From the NCBI GenBank assembly GCA_020437395.1, contig JAGQWJ010000027.1, forward strand, positions 1-40,528: 40,528 nucleotides of DNA. Reading direction: 5' to 3'. Origin of the DNA: Ignavibacteriota bacterium. Lineage in GTDB: Bacteria; Bacteroidota; Ignavibacteria; Kapaibacteriales; UBA2268. The notes beneath the pieces were generated by a model that saw nothing but the letters and a program-made list of their open reading frames with translations, had not been told where the DNA came from and ran no database searches. The translations under genes and the position numbers were made by a program. Below, in pieces: positions 7,360 through 17,325 of this stretch; within the stretch, counting starts at the first letter, position 1, and each line of letters opens with the position of its first letter.

Positions 7360-9408
7360 ATGAGATATATATTATTATTACTATTACTTATTCAAAGTAT
7401 TGCAACTTCACAAGATGGACTAGTTAAATTAGCTGAAAAAGACCGCCACACCTTTAGTCCAGAGGATTTATTATCTTTAAAAAGATTGTCTGATGTTCAG
7501 CTTTCACCTGATAATAAGACATTACTTTTTAGTTTAAAAACTCCAGATTTGAAAACGAATACATCAATTAATGATTTATATACTCTAGATTTGGCAACGA
7601 ATAAAATGAGCCAGTTGACTGACACTGAAGAAAGTGAATCGAATGCCAGATGGTCAAAGGACGGTAAAAAAATATATTTCCTATCAAATAAGATGGGGGC
7701 TCCGCAGGTTTATGAAATGGACTATGTCACTAAATCTTCTAAGGCAATTAGTGCCGTAGCTAATGGAGTGTCAAATATGAGCTTAAGTCCGAAAGGGGAC
7801 AATATCTTATTTACGACAGAAGTAGAAGTAAGAGAAAGCTTAGAGCAGCAATATTCGCAATATACAAGTTTCAATGCTTTGAAATATAGCTCTCTACCAA
7901 TAAGACATTGGGATACTTGGGAAGACAACAAAGCTTCGCATGTTCACTATATGCCAATAGAAGGTGGCAGACCGATTGACATTATGGAAGGAGATAAAAA
8001 TGATAGTCCTTTATTGCCTTTTGGTGGTGGGGAACAATTAGCTTGGTCACCAGAAGGAACGGAAATAGCATACACAAGTAAAAAGGTAGATAATCCTGCT
8101 CGAAGTACAAATTCTGATATATATTTATATGATATGCGAACCAAAACCACCAAAAACATTACCGAAGGTATGATGGGATACGACAAAGATCCTGTGTATT
8201 CGCCCGATGGGAAATGGATAGCTTTCCATAGTCAGAAACGCGATGGTTTTGAGGCCGATAAGGTAAGACTTATGCTTTACGATAGAGCAACAGGTGCAAT
8301 CAAAGAAATGTTAGCAGAGTTTGATCAATGGATAGATGCTGTAGTTTGGTCTCCTGATAGTAAAACAATTTATTTTAATTCTGGCTCTAAGGGAAGAGTG
8401 CATATTTACAGTCTAGATATAGCTACAAATAAGCAAACGCAGATAACTAATGATAAGACCAATGACGATCAGGGTTTGGCAATTTCTTCTGACGGGAAAA
8501 TGTTAGTATTTGGAAGAAGTAGTACAACATATCCAACTGATTATTATACTATAGATTTAGGTAGTAAAAAAATAGAAAGAAGAACTAAGGTCAATGACTT
8601 TTTACTTATCAAATTACATGATGTTAATATTGAAGAACGTTGGGTAGAAGCAACAGACGGTGAAAGTATTCAGACTTGGGTACTTTATCCTCCAAATTTC
8701 GACAAGTCAAAGAAATACCCAATGATTACTTATTGTCAAGGTGGGCCTCAAGGAACTATTAGCAATTACTTTAGCTACAGATGGAATCTGTATTTGATGG
8801 CATCACAAGGCTATATAGTGTGTGCCCCAAATAGACGAGGAATGCCAGGCTTCGGTCAGAAATGGAATGATGACATAAGCAAAGATTGGAATGGTCAGGC
8901 AATGGAAGATATATTAGCCGCAACTGATAATTTAATGGCGGAAAGTTTCGTAGATGAGAAAAATGTAGCTGCAGTAGGGGCTAGTTTCGGAGGTTACACA
9001 GTGTTTTGGATGCAGGGTAATGACGAAGGTAGGTTCAAGGCGTTCATATCGCATTGTGGAGTATTTGATTTAACTTCAATGTATGGTTCAACAGAAGAAT
9101 TGTTCTTTCCAGATTGGGAGTTTGGTGGCCCTTATTGGGATGATGATAATGAAGATGTATATGAAGAACAATCACCACATAAATATGTAAATAAATGGGA
9201 TTCACCAATATTGATAATAACTGGTATGAAAGATTTTAGAGTCCCTTACACTCAAAGTTTAGAAGCATATACGGCAGCACAATTAAAAGGATTAGATTCG
9301 GAATTATTAATATTTCCTGATGAAAATCATTGGGTATTGAATTTACAAAATGCAATTGTTTGGCAAAATGAGTTTTTTGGATTCCTGAAAAAACATCTTA
9401 AAAAATAG
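7360..9408 (+). CDS. S9 family prolyl oligopeptidase / dipeptidyl-peptidase-like
   Basis: Exported serine peptidase of 682 residues that would cleave di- or oligopeptides from short peptides in the periplasm. The signal peptide is MRYILLLLLLIQSIATSQ. Residues about 35-400 form a beta-propeller of PD40-like blades (LSPDNKTLLFS, YSPDGKWIAF, WSPDSKTIYFNS). Residues about 430-680 form the alpha/beta hydrolase with AVGASFGGY (Ser542), ITGMKDFRVP (Asp625) and DENHWV (His657), a complete S9 triad. Length fits the family. It resembles S9C/acylaminoacyl-peptidase-type enzymes more than DPP-IV, but the substrate cannot be fixed from sequence. A single-gene unit with its own -7 box. Its stop is one base from the stop of the convergent antiporter gene. 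Confidence 0.9.
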   Translation: MRYILLLLLLIQSIATSQDGLVKLAEKDRHTFSPEDLLSLKRLSDVQLSPDNKTLLFSLKTPDLKTNTSINDLYTLDLATNKMSQLTDTEESESNARWSKDGKKIYFLSNKMGAPQVYEMDYVTKSSKAISAVANGVSNMSLSPKGDNILFTTEVEVRESLEQQYSQYTSFNALKYSSLPIRHWDTWEDNKASHVHYMPIEGGRPIDIMEGDKNDSPLLPFGGGEQLAWSPEGTEIAYTSKKVDNPARSTNSDIYLYDMRTKTTKNITEGMMGYDKDPVYSPDGKWIAFHSQKRDGFEADKVRLMLYDRATGAIKEMLAEFDQWIDAVVWSPDSKTIYFNSGSKGRVHIYSLDIATNKQTQITNDKTNDDQGLAISSDGKMLVFGRSSTTYPTDYYTIDLGSKKIERRTKVNDFLLIKLHDVNIEERWVEATDGESIQTWVLYPPNFDKSKKYPMITYCQGGPQGTISNYFSYRWNLYLMASQGYIVCAPNRRGMPGFGQKWNDDISKDWNGQAMEDILAATDNLMAESFVDEKNVAAVGASFGGYTVFWMQGNDEGRFKAFISHCGVFDLTSMYGSTEELFFPDWEFGGPYWDDDNEDVYEEQSPHKYVNKWDSPILIITGMKDFRVPYTQSLEAYTAAQLKGLDSELLIFPDENHWVLNLQNAIVWQNEFFGFLKKHLKK

Positions 9409-9409
9409 A

Positions 9410-10369
9410 TTAGCCCCTTAGAAAGATCATATACAGATATAAGAAATAAATAATAATATAAATTACTCCATCAGCTTTTGCTATGGAGTATTTTTTTCCC
9501 ATAGTCATAGAGAGAATAAGTACAACACTTGCAAATCCTGTAACTGCAATATCAATGTTGCTCATTGGCGGAAACGGCAAGTCGCGAATGAAGGCACTAA
9601 TTCCTAATATCCAAAGTAAGTTAAAAATATTAGACCCAACAATATTTCCAACGGCTATATCTGAATTACCTTTTTTAGCGGCTAAAACAGAAGTTGCTAG
9701 TTCTGGTAAAGATGTACCAAATGATATAATCGTTAAACCAACGAATGATTCAGATAAACCGAAATATTTTGCAAATTCTATTGCACCATCTACTACCCAT
9801 TTGCCGCCAAAGAACATTGCCAAAACGCCTAATACTACATAAATTAAGGCTTTAGTCAAAGTCAACCCACTTTCTACCTCATCGAAAATATCCTTGTCAT
9901 CTTTTGCTAGTGTATAGATATAGGCAAGGAACAAGAGGAAAAAAACTAATAAAACAAGTCCCTCATAACGAGAGATTTGTAAAGTCGAATCTTCAATGAA
10001 TAAATTAGTATTTGCCAAAAAACCAACCAAAAATACGGCAATAAGAGTAAAAGGGATTTCAGAAAAAATAGTACTTTTCTTAAGTGGAAGATTACAAATC
10101 AAAGCCGAGATTCCCAAAATCAAGAAAATATTCGCAATATTACTTCCTAAAACATTACCAATCGCAATATCTGAGCTACCATTAAAACTTGCTAGAATAT
10201 TAATAACAAGTTCAGGAGCAGAAGTACCGAAGGAAACTATAGTCAGACCAATGACTAAATCAGAAATATTAAATTTCTTGGCTATAGACGAAGCACCATC
10301 TACAAGTAGGTCCGCACCTTTAATTAGAATAACAAATCCAACTACGAAAAGTAAAATTGTAACTATCAT
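9410..10369 (-). CDS. Calcium/sodium antiporter, YrbG/CaxA-like
   Basis: Inner-membrane exchanger of 319 residues with about ten transmembrane helices. It contains the two inverted alpha repeats of the Na/Ca exchanger family: FGTSAPELVINILA followed by GNVLGSNIANIFLILG (about residues 47-87), and FGTSLPELATSVLA followed by GNIVGSNIFNLLWILG (about 207-248). The acidic loop DDKDIFDEVESG separates the halves. It exchanges Ca2+ for Na+ or H+ across the membrane. It lies 5 bp after kdsA on the same strand, so the two are co-transcribed. In E. coli the homologue yrbG is likewise next to Kdo genes (kdsD/kdsC), a notable parallel. The precise ion is inferred from the family. Confidence 0.9.
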   Translation of the reverse strand: MIVTILLFVVGFVILIKGADLLVDGASSIAKKFNISDLVIGLTIVSFGTSAPELVINILASFNGSSDIAIGNVLGSNIANIFLILGISALICNLPLKKSTIFSEIPFTLIAVFLVGFLANTNLFIEDSTLQISRYEGLVLLVFFLLFLAYIYTLAKDDKDIFDEVESGLTLTKALIYVVLGVLAMFFGGKWVVDGAIEFAKYFGLSESFVGLTIISFGTSLPELATSVLAAKKGNSDIAVGNIVGSNIFNLLWILGISAFIRDLPFPPMSNIDIAVTGFASVVLILSMTMGKKYSIAKADGVIYIIIYFLYLYMIFLRG

Positions 10370-10374
10370 AAGAA

Positions 10375-11145
10375 CTATTTTAATGCTTTATTAATTTTAA
10401 CAAGATTACTTACAAATTCATCAGCCTTTTCTAGCGAAAGTTGAGTTGCTGAATCGCTTTTTGCGGATTTAGGATCAGGATGAGTTTCAAAGAAAACACC
10501 ATCAATACCAGTAGCCACTGCAGCTTTAGCTAAAGCAGGTATAAACTGTGGTAAACCACCTGATTGTTCTCCAATAGAAGGTTGCTGCAAAGAGTGAGTA
10601 GCATCATAAACAACCGGGTAATTGAATTGTTGCATTATCAACAAAGACCGAAAATCAACAACCAAATCATTATAACCAAAAAAAGTTCCCCTTTCTGTTA
10701 ACCATACTTTATTGTTTCCAGTAGATGAAACTTTCTCGGCGGCTTTTCCCATATCAATTGGCGACATAAACTGTCCTTTTTTGATATTTATTACTTTCCC
10801 AGTCTCCCCTGCCGCAATTAATAAATCTGTTTGTCTTGCCAAAAAAGCAGGGACTTGTAAACAACTCACATAGTTCGCAGCTAACTTTGCTTCTTCTATT
10901 GTGTGGAAGTCTGTTAGTGTCTCAACTCCGAATTTTTCACCAACATCTGCTATATATCCCAAAGCTTTTTCGTCACCGATACCTGTAAAAGAATTCAAAC
11001 TCGTTCTATTAGCTTTCTTATAAGAGGCTTTAAAATATAATTTAATTTCATACTTTTTAGCTATTTTAGTTAATTCGGAAGCGGTTTCATTTAGCATTTC
11101 TTTTGATTCAGCTAAACAAGGACCAGCAATTATAAATAGACTCAT
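10375..11145 (-). CDS. kdsA: 3-deoxy-8-phosphooctulonate (Kdo-8-P) synthase
   Basis: Cytosolic enzyme condensing PEP with D-arabinose 5-phosphate to Kdo-8-phosphate, the first committed step to the Kdo of lipopolysaccharide. Class motifs are visible: FIIAGPCLAES (residues 4-14), YFKASYKKANRTS, GVETLTDFH, CLQVPAFLARQTDLL, VWLTERGTFFGYN and VFFETHPDPKSAKSD. At 256 residues it is slightly short because the protein starts almost directly at the first barrel strand, as in many Bacteroidota homologues. The ATG (11145-11143) overlaps the ATG of divergent comB (11144-11146); the next in-frame Met comes after the essential GPC motif, so this start is required. An antiporter gene follows after 5 bp. 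LPS production fits the neighbouring T9SS, which attaches cargo to LPS. Confidence 0.95.
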   Translation of the reverse strand: MSLFIIAGPCLAESKEMLNETASELTKIAKKYEIKLYFKASYKKANRTSLNSFTGIGDEKALGYIADVGEKFGVETLTDFHTIEEAKLAANYVSCLQVPAFLARQTDLLIAAGETGKVINIKKGQFMSPIDMGKAAEKVSSTGNNKVWLTERGTFFGYNDLVVDFRSLLIMQQFNYPVVYDATHSLQQPSIGEQSGGLPQFIPALAKAAVATGIDGVFFETHPDPKSAKSDSATQLSLEKADEFVSNLVKINKALK

Positions 11146-11866
11146 GGCAACTTTAAATTTATTTTCAATTACTAATAAATACTCTGGGTTTCAATTTGAA
11201 ACCACAGACACTGTAATATTGATTGATATTTACAGAGCAACTTCAACTATTGTTACTGCTTTTGGCAATGGTGTGAAAGAGATAATACCATGCGTTGAAA
11301 TAGAACAAGTGTCGAAAATCAAGAACAAAAATAATGAAATTTTAGGTGCTTGTGAAAGAAATGGTAAAAAAATAGACGGAATGGATTTTGATAATTCCCC
11401 AGTTTCATTTAATAATGCTAATATAGCAGATAAAATAATAGCCATATCGACTACTAATTGTACTAAAGCGATAGAAATTGCAAAAAATACAAAAGAAATC
11501 ATCTTTGCATCTTTTTTAAACTTGGATGCAGTTTGCAACTATATAACTGATAATGTTGAATCAATCGAAAGATGCGTTATATTATGTGCTGGAAATAAAA
11601 AAAAGGAAAGTGAAGAAGATAATTTGTTTGCATCTGAGCTAATATTCACACTTAATAAAGGAATTGATTTGATAATGGATGAACGTAGTTTTCAATTATT
11701 TTCAGAGCGTGAAGAAATTCCGTTTGCCCTTGAAAAATTGATTAATAGTACTCATGCCAAAAGATTAATCAGTTTAGAAAAAAGAAAAGATATAGATTTC
11801 TCATTAATTTTTAATAAATTTGATTGCGTACCTATCTACGCAAATCACAGCATAAAGAAAAAATAA
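11144..11866 (+). CDS. comB: ComB-like 2-phosphosulfolactate phosphatase
   Basis: Member of the ComB family (240 residues), Mg-dependent phosphatases that in methanogens and some bacteria turn 2-phosphosulfolactate into sulfolactate. Family motifs are IDIYRATSTI (about 28-37), GACERNGKKIDGMDFDNSP (about 67-85), ISTTNCTKAI (about 107-116; most members have TTNGT) and the late EEDNLFASELI. No other coenzyme M or sulfolactate genes are near, so the physiological substrate here is uncertain. Its start codon shares two bases with that of divergent kdsA; no alternative ATG exists before the IDIYRATS motif. ftsK begins 15 bp later on the same strand. Confidence 0.8.
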   Translation: MATLNLFSITNKYSGFQFETTDTVILIDIYRATSTIVTAFGNGVKEIIPCVEIEQVSKIKNKNNEILGACERNGKKIDGMDFDNSPVSFNNANIADKIIAISTTNCTKAIEIAKNTKEIIFASFLNLDAVCNYITDNVESIERCVILCAGNKKKESEEDNLFASELIFTLNKGIDLIMDERSFQLFSEREEIPFALEKLINSTHAKRLISLEKRKDIDFSLIFNKFDCVPIYANHSIKKK

Positions 11867-11881
11867 AATTGTGGGGAGACA

Positions 11882-14455
11882 ATGGCAGCCTTATTCAAAG
11901 GTAGCAAAAGCAAATCGAATGTAAAAAATGATACGAATGGATATGAAAAACAAATACGTATATTATCTATTTTATTATTCATTGTATCATTATTTCTATT
12001 TATAGCACTCATATCCTATTCGTCTGAAGATGAATCTACAATTCAGATGGAATCATCTGCTTTAGTCGGTATTGTAACAGGAGATGAGATAGCACAAATC
12101 AAAGCCGAATCGGTACAGAATTGGTTAGGGATAGTAGGAGCATATATTTCTTATTTTATTTATAATAAGACCTTCGGATATATTGCAGTGTTCTTACCAA
12201 TAGTCTTGTTTAGGTGGGGTTATGATTTATTAAAACACGCTAATATTACGAAAGAAAACTTAAGAGACACTCTCTTTTATCTATTAGGTTCGTTAGTTTT
12301 TAGTGGGCTAATGGGTACAATATTTTCATTAGATTGGATTGATCCTTTCCCAAAAGAATGGGCTGGATCTATTGGTCTATATCTTTCATTTGTAATGACT
12401 AATCTCCTTGGCTCTATTGGATCTTTTCTGATTTTCCTGATTGGATTAGCAGTATTTATAATATTCGGATTCAAACTCAATACGGAAAAGTTATATGAAG
12501 CTACGCTTTCCTTTGTAGATTCATCGAAAGACAAGATGATAGAAAAAGCTGGAACTTTTAAAAGTAATCTCAGTAAATCAGAATCAGAAGATGACGACAC
12601 AATAACTAAATCAAATAAAAAGAAAGATAAAACGAAAGACTCAAATGTTATTGAAAACTATGATGTTAATTTGAGTCCTCAACAAAAAGAGGAGTTGCTC
12701 ATAAATAAAATAGGTTTAACAGAAAATCCAACAGAAGAGTATTACGCTAAAAAATCAGTAACTTTGACAAAAGAGCCAATTGTAAGTGAAAGAAATGAAA
12801 ATCTTTCAATAGACGAAAAAGAGGAAAATGATCTAACACTAAACTTGAATAGAGAAGATATTAGAAATGATACCGACACAAATGAGAGTGAGTTTACAAG
12901 AGCATCTAATCCAATTTCAATAGATGATCTTGATGATGAGCCAGATAGTCCTATTTGTACTTATATTCACGATGAAAACATAAATTATATACCACCAGGG
13001 TTGGATCTACTTGAACAAAATTACGATGTAAATGAGGTTTCTGAAGAAGAATTAAAAATGAACGCCGAGATATTAAGAGAAAAACTAGAAACTTTTAATA
13101 TCACAATAGAAAACTTGAGCGTAACTCCAGGTCCAGTAGTCACACAATATGAATTTGTGCCTGCTGCAGGAATAAAAATAAGTAAAATTGAGAATTTATC
13201 TGATGACTTGGCTATGGCTCTTAAAGCGAAAGGAATAAGAATCATAGCACCAATACCTGGTAAGGGAACAGTTGGTATAGAGATACCAAATTCAAATCCT
13301 TCTATGGTCTCGTTCACTAGTGTGGTAAACACGAAAAAATTCAGAGAATCATCTCAATATTTACCCCTTGCCTTAGGAAAGACTATAAGCGGTGAAGCAT
13401 TCATAGCTGATTTAGCAAAAATGCCCCATTTACTTATAGCGGGATCAACGGGTTCTGGTAAATCTGTAGGTATAAATACGATTATTTCGTCTTTGCTTTA
13501 TCAAAAAATGCCAGATGAATTAAAATTTGTAATTATAGACCCGAAGAAAGTTGAACTTACTCAATATGCAGCACTATCGAACCATTTTATGGCATGTTCT
13601 CCTGATGTAAAAGATATGATAATCACAGACCCTGAGGAGGCAGTTGCTGTACTCAAGTCATTAGTTTTAGAAATGGAAGAGCGATATACTATATTATCGA
13701 ATGTAGGTCAGAGAAATATAGTTGACTATAATATAAAAGTCAAAGAAGGGAAATACGATGGTGATACGAATATGAAGCATAGACCAATGCCTTATATAGT
13801 GTGTGTTATAGATGAATTAGCTGACCTAATGTTAACAGCTTCTAAAGAAATTGAGACACCAATAATAAGATTAGCACAAATGGCCAGAGCAGTTGGTATC
13901 CACCTGATATTAGCAACCCAAAGACCAAGTGTGAATGTAATAACGGGTATAATCAAAGCAAATTTCCCAGCAAGGATTGGTTATTTGGTTGCTTCTAAAA
14001 TAGACTCAAGAACTATTTTGGATATGAGCGGATCAGAACAATTGCTTGGTAATGGTGATTTGCTTTATTTGTCACCTGGTACTCCTAAACCAATCCGTGT
14101 TCAAAACTCATTTATTTCAACAGATGAAGTAGAGAGAGTTTGCGAACATATACAGAATCAAAAAGGGTATTCAATGCCATACCAATTACCGAGCACAATA
14201 CTTAAAAACAGACAGAGTGCGAATGATTATGATTCATCAGACAGAGACGAGTTATTTGACGAGGCAGGAAGAATGATAATTGATTCTCAAAATTGTTCCG
14301 TATCTATGTTGCAAAGAAAATTGAAAGTTGGTTATGCACGTGCTGGAAAAATTGTAGATGAATTAGAAAGAGCTGGGGTTGTCGGCCCACATAATGGTTC
14401 TAAACCGCGTGATGTATTAATGGAGAGTTATTCTGAATTCGATTCCATACTTTAA
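11882..14455 (+). CDS. ftsK: FtsK/SpoIIIE-type DNA translocase
   Basis: Septum-associated motor that pumps chromosome dimers and terminus DNA during division; 857 residues. The N-terminal membrane domain has four or five helices (about 25-200). A charged, low-complexity linker spans about 215-370. The alpha/beta motor follows with SVTPGPVVTQYEFVPAAGIK, Walker A IAGSTGSGKS (Lys527), Walker B IVCVIDELADLM and LATQRPSVNVITG. The C-terminal gamma winged helix (about 790-845; SVSMLQRKLKVGYARAGKIVDELE) would read KOPS-like sequences. Full-length and intact. The ATG at 11882 is preceded by GGGGAGAC, one of the few clear ribosome-binding sites here. It probably shares a transcript with comB and recN. 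XerC/XerD are not in the window apart from the unrelated recombinase at 37985. Confidence 0.97.
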   Translation: MAALFKGSKSKSNVKNDTNGYEKQIRILSILLFIVSLFLFIALISYSSEDESTIQMESSALVGIVTGDEIAQIKAESVQNWLGIVGAYISYFIYNKTFGYIAVFLPIVLFRWGYDLLKHANITKENLRDTLFYLLGSLVFSGLMGTIFSLDWIDPFPKEWAGSIGLYLSFVMTNLLGSIGSFLIFLIGLAVFIIFGFKLNTEKLYEATLSFVDSSKDKMIEKAGTFKSNLSKSESEDDDTITKSNKKKDKTKDSNVIENYDVNLSPQQKEELLINKIGLTENPTEEYYAKKSVTLTKEPIVSERNENLSIDEKEENDLTLNLNREDIRNDTDTNESEFTRASNPISIDDLDDEPDSPICTYIHDENINYIPPGLDLLEQNYDVNEVSEEELKMNAEILREKLETFNITIENLSVTPGPVVTQYEFVPAAGIKISKIENLSDDLAMALKAKGIRIIAPIPGKGTVGIEIPNSNPSMVSFTSVVNTKKFRESSQYLPLALGKTISGEAFIADLAKMPHLLIAGSTGSGKSVGINTIISSLLYQKMPDELKFVIIDPKKVELTQYAALSNHFMACSPDVKDMIITDPEEAVAVLKSLVLEMEERYTILSNVGQRNIVDYNIKVKEGKYDGDTNMKHRPMPYIVCVIDELADLMLTASKEIETPIIRLAQMARAVGIHLILATQRPSVNVITGIIKANFPARIGYLVASKIDSRTILDMSGSEQLLGNGDLLYLSPGTPKPIRVQNSFISTDEVERVCEHIQNQKGYSMPYQLPSTILKNRQSANDYDSSDRDELFDEAGRMIIDSQNCSVSMLQRKLKVGYARAGKIVDELERAGVVGPHNGSKPRDVLMESYSEFDSIL

Positions 14456-14484
14456 AATAATCTAAATATTCTTAATTTTCACTT

Positions 14485-16173
14485 ATGCTTAAATCCTTAT
14501 ATATTAAAAATTTTGCTATAATTGTTGAACAGACTATTGAATTTGACAAAGGTCTAAATATAATTATTGGCGAAACAGGTGCTGGTAAATCAATAATACT
14601 AGATGCCATTGGAATATTGCTTGGTAAAAGAGCATCGCAAGAGATGATTAGAAAAGGGGAAGAAAAAAGCATAATAGAGGGAGTTTTTATAGATGATAAC
14701 TTAACCTTTGAGATTGAAAATGAAATTTTTAGTAAAGAGTTCATTATAAGAAAAGAAATTAAATCAAATGGTACATCACGTCTTTTCTTAAACGATACTC
14801 CAATTCAGATAAATGACATAAAATCTATAGCATTGAAACTTGCCAATTATCATTCTCAAGACGAAAGTATTGTATTAAGAGATGATGAAAGTCATATTGA
14901 TTTTTATGATTACTCTATCTTCTTCGATGGTCTAATAGAAGTTTATCAAACCAAAAAAAACAATCTATCTAATGAATACAGTAAATTAAGAAAATTGATC
15001 AAAGATAGAGATGAGTCTATTCAGAAAAAAGATTTTATTGAATATCAACTAAACGAGATTAATAAGATTAATCCCAAGAAAGATGAGCTAACAGAAATAA
15101 ATGAACAGTTGCGGCTCATAGAGAACTCTGAAGAAATATTAGAATCATCTCAAGAGCTGACGGAGCTCACTAATGGCTCAGATGAAGCTATCTATTCCAA
15201 ACTTAGAAGAGTAATAAAATTAATAGAGGATTTGGGTAGATTTAATAATGAATTCAATAGTTATCTAGAAGAGCTTAATAGTTCATTAGTTTCGATAAAC
15301 GAATTAGGAAACGTTGTTGCTGATTTCAGTTCGGGTATTAGCTATAACCCTATTGAAACTGAAAATATTAGAAAAAGGAGTGTAGAGTTAAGAAATTTAG
15401 AAAAAAAATATGGCTCTTTAGATGAAATCTTTGAGAAAAAAGAACAAATGGAAGCAGAGCTTTCTCTTATTGGAGATTATGACTTTATAATAGATAAACA
15501 AAAATTTCTTATTGAGGATTTAGAGAAAGATATAGGTGAAGTTGCAAAAAATATATCTGTATTAAGAAAGAAAAATGCTAAAATATTCAGTTCTAATCTG
15601 ATCGAATCTCTTGGCAATATGGGGATACCTAATGCAGGATTTGAAGTTCAAATTGAAAATAGTATAACGTTGAATTTTGAACCTGCGGCAAGAATAAATA
15701 ATCAGAGGTATAAGCTATTCGAAAAAGGAGTAGATAGTGTTGTATTTTTATCAGCCATGAACAAAGGAGAGGGACTTAAAAGACTATCAGAATTTGCATC
15801 AGGTGGTGAATTATCAAGGATATTGCTTTCATTAAAAGGCAACAAGTTAAATGACAAAATAAGTCCTGTCCTAATACTAGATGAAATTGATACTGGAATT
15901 TCTGGAAGGGTTTCCCAATTAGTAGGAAAACAAATGAGAGATATTTCGAAGAATACTCAAATAATAGCTATTACCCACTCTCCTCAAATTGCTGCAGCAG
16001 GAGACACTAATTTTGTAGTTAATAAGGAAATAATAGATAATCGAACTATATCGACTATTAACAAACTAGATGAAAAACAGAAAACAATTGAAATAGCAAA
16101 ATTAATTAGTGGTAATAATACCACCTCAAACAGTATAAATAGTGCCAAAGAATTAATCAATTCAAATTTCTGA
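14485..16173 (+). CDS. recN: DNA repair ATPase RecN
   Basis: SMC-like ATPase acting early in double-strand break repair; 562 residues, the usual size. Residues 1-150 hold MLKSLYIKNFAIIVEQTIEF and Walker A IIGETGAGKSIILDAIG (Lys35). Residues about 150-350 are coiled-coil (REKLEKK-type heptads around a short hinge). The C-terminal half has the ABC signature FASGGELSRILLSLKG, Walker B PVLILDEIDTGISG and H-loop ITHSPQIAAAGD. It lies 29 bp after ftsK. Its last 12 bp overlap the end of the convergent chain-length gene, so there is no intergenic terminator. Confidence 0.95.
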   Translation: MLKSLYIKNFAIIVEQTIEFDKGLNIIIGETGAGKSIILDAIGILLGKRASQEMIRKGEEKSIIEGVFIDDNLTFEIENEIFSKEFIIRKEIKSNGTSRLFLNDTPIQINDIKSIALKLANYHSQDESIVLRDDESHIDFYDYSIFFDGLIEVYQTKKNNLSNEYSKLRKLIKDRDESIQKKDFIEYQLNEINKINPKKDELTEINEQLRLIENSEEILESSQELTELTNGSDEAIYSKLRRVIKLIEDLGRFNNEFNSYLEELNSSLVSINELGNVVADFSSGISYNPIETENIRKRSVELRNLEKKYGSLDEIFEKKEQMEAELSLIGDYDFIIDKQKFLIEDLEKDIGEVAKNISVLRKKNAKIFSSNLIESLGNMGIPNAGFEVQIENSITLNFEPAARINNQRYKLFEKGVDSVVFLSAMNKGEGLKRLSEFASGGELSRILLSLKGNKLNDKISPVLILDEIDTGISGRVSQLVGKQMRDISKNTQIIAITHSPQIAAAGDTNFVVNKEIIDNRTISTINKLDEKQKTIEIAKLISGNNTTSNSINSAKELINSNF

Positions 16174-17325
16174 TGTCTCAATTTCTTTTCTTATTTCATA
16201 ATAAGAAACTATCATGAATATTAGCAATACAATTACAGTAGAAATAAATGTCGAGATAAATAGTATCTTCCCTCTACTAGGAGAATACTTAAATCTTGGT
16301 TCAATTGCAGTATCCAAAACTTGCACAACAGGAATATCTTTTTCTTCTTGAATTGCCTCTTGATGTTTTTGAGTTTCTAAATAAGTTAAGACATTCATAA
16401 TTATTTTCTTATCTCTGAATAATTCCAAATATTCTCTTGACAACTTAGGAACTTTATTCAAAGAAATTGAAAACTCATCATCATTTCCAGCCTGAAGTTG
16501 GTTCGATTGTTTTTGAAGAAATTCAACTTGACTTTCTAATGCTGCGACTTGTGGAGAATTTTCAGAATACTCTAATTTTGCCAAATTAAGTTTAGTTTTA
16601 GTTTCTGTTAACAATGAATTTAGTTCAATAACTTGTGAAACTATTGCAGTAGTCTGTTCTTCTAAAGCAAGAACTTTATTATCACTTTGAAACTGTTCTA
16701 ATTGAGTTGAAACTGAGTCTAACTCTTTCTTGTACTTTTTAATCTCATTTTCAACGTACAGTTTCGAGTTCCTAGCAGTAGAACTGTTTTTTTCAACCAA
16801 TACTTCATTCAAAGCATCAATTGCTACATTAGTTATCTTATAAGACAATTCGGAAGCTGCTTTTTTCTCATTATCATTCGGTAAATAGCCAGTAGGTACT
16901 AAGCCATTCAACATAATTATTCCAGATTTTTCAACTTCAACTTCAAAAAGCGTAGGTATATATGCAATTACATCCTGTTTTTTATATTCTTTGAAAAGAA
17001 TATTATTTTTTAAGTCAAGTTTGTCATAGACTTTTTCAGCTACTGAACGGCTAGAAAGTATTGATTTCATTAATTTTGATCTACTATCGGCTTGCCCACC
17101 ACCAGCTAAATCAATCATCCCGCTGACATTTTGTAAAAAAGAATTCAAACTCCCACCGGAAGTTTTTTCTGGAGGCATAATTGATGAGTTAGCCATATAT
17201 GTATAGGGCATAATAAAAGTGAAAGCCATAATTAAAGCTACTATAGAAACAATTAATATAGCAATTCGGGACTTTTTCTTTTTTAGCCTATTTAGAATAC
17301 TCTCAAATGTAATAGTTTCTGCCAT
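16162..17325 (-). CDS. Wzz/GumC-like polysaccharide chain-length determinant
   Basis: Inner-membrane polysaccharide co-polymerase of 387 residues. One transmembrane helix lies at each end (about 20-40 and 355-378), around a long periplasmic part with coiled-coil character (about 180-300; KELDSVSTQLEQFQSDNK, EYSENSPQVAALESQVEFL). The N-terminal Wzz domain (YMANSSIMPPEK) and the Pro-rich sequence before the second helix (DTAIEPRFKYSPSRG) are family-typical. There is no cytoplasmic tyrosine-kinase domain, so it is of the PCP-1/PCP-2 type without an autokinase. Its ATG overlaps the stop of the Wza-like gene by one base (TAATG), so the two are translationally coupled. It acts in export of a capsule, exopolysaccharide or O-antigen; which one cannot be said, because no glycosyltransferases or flippase are nearby. 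Confidence 0.85.
   Translation of the reverse strand: MAETITFESILNRLKKKKSRIAILIVSIVALIMAFTFIMPYTYMANSSIMPPEKTSGGSLNSFLQNVSGMIDLAGGGQADSRSKLMKSILSSRSVAEKVYDKLDLKNNILFKEYKKQDVIAYIPTLFEVEVEKSGIIMLNGLVPTGYLPNDNEKKAASELSYKITNVAIDALNEVLVEKNSSTARNSKLYVENEIKKYKKELDSVSTQLEQFQSDNKVLALEEQTTAIVSQVIELNSLLTETKTKLNLAKLEYSENSPQVAALESQVEFLQKQSNQLQAGNDDEFSISLNKVPKLSREYLELFRDKKIIMNVLTYLETQKHQEAIQEEKDIPVVQVLDTAIEPRFKYSPSRGKILFISTFISTVIVLLIFMIVSYYEIRKEIETSEI

Noticed and set aside
9483..10394. Two long antisense open frames opposite the antiporter gene (119 and 132 codons), and similar ones opposite ftsK and comB
   Set aside because: The minus- or plus-strand partner has clear family motifs; the antisense frames show no family features and arise from AT-rich codon use.
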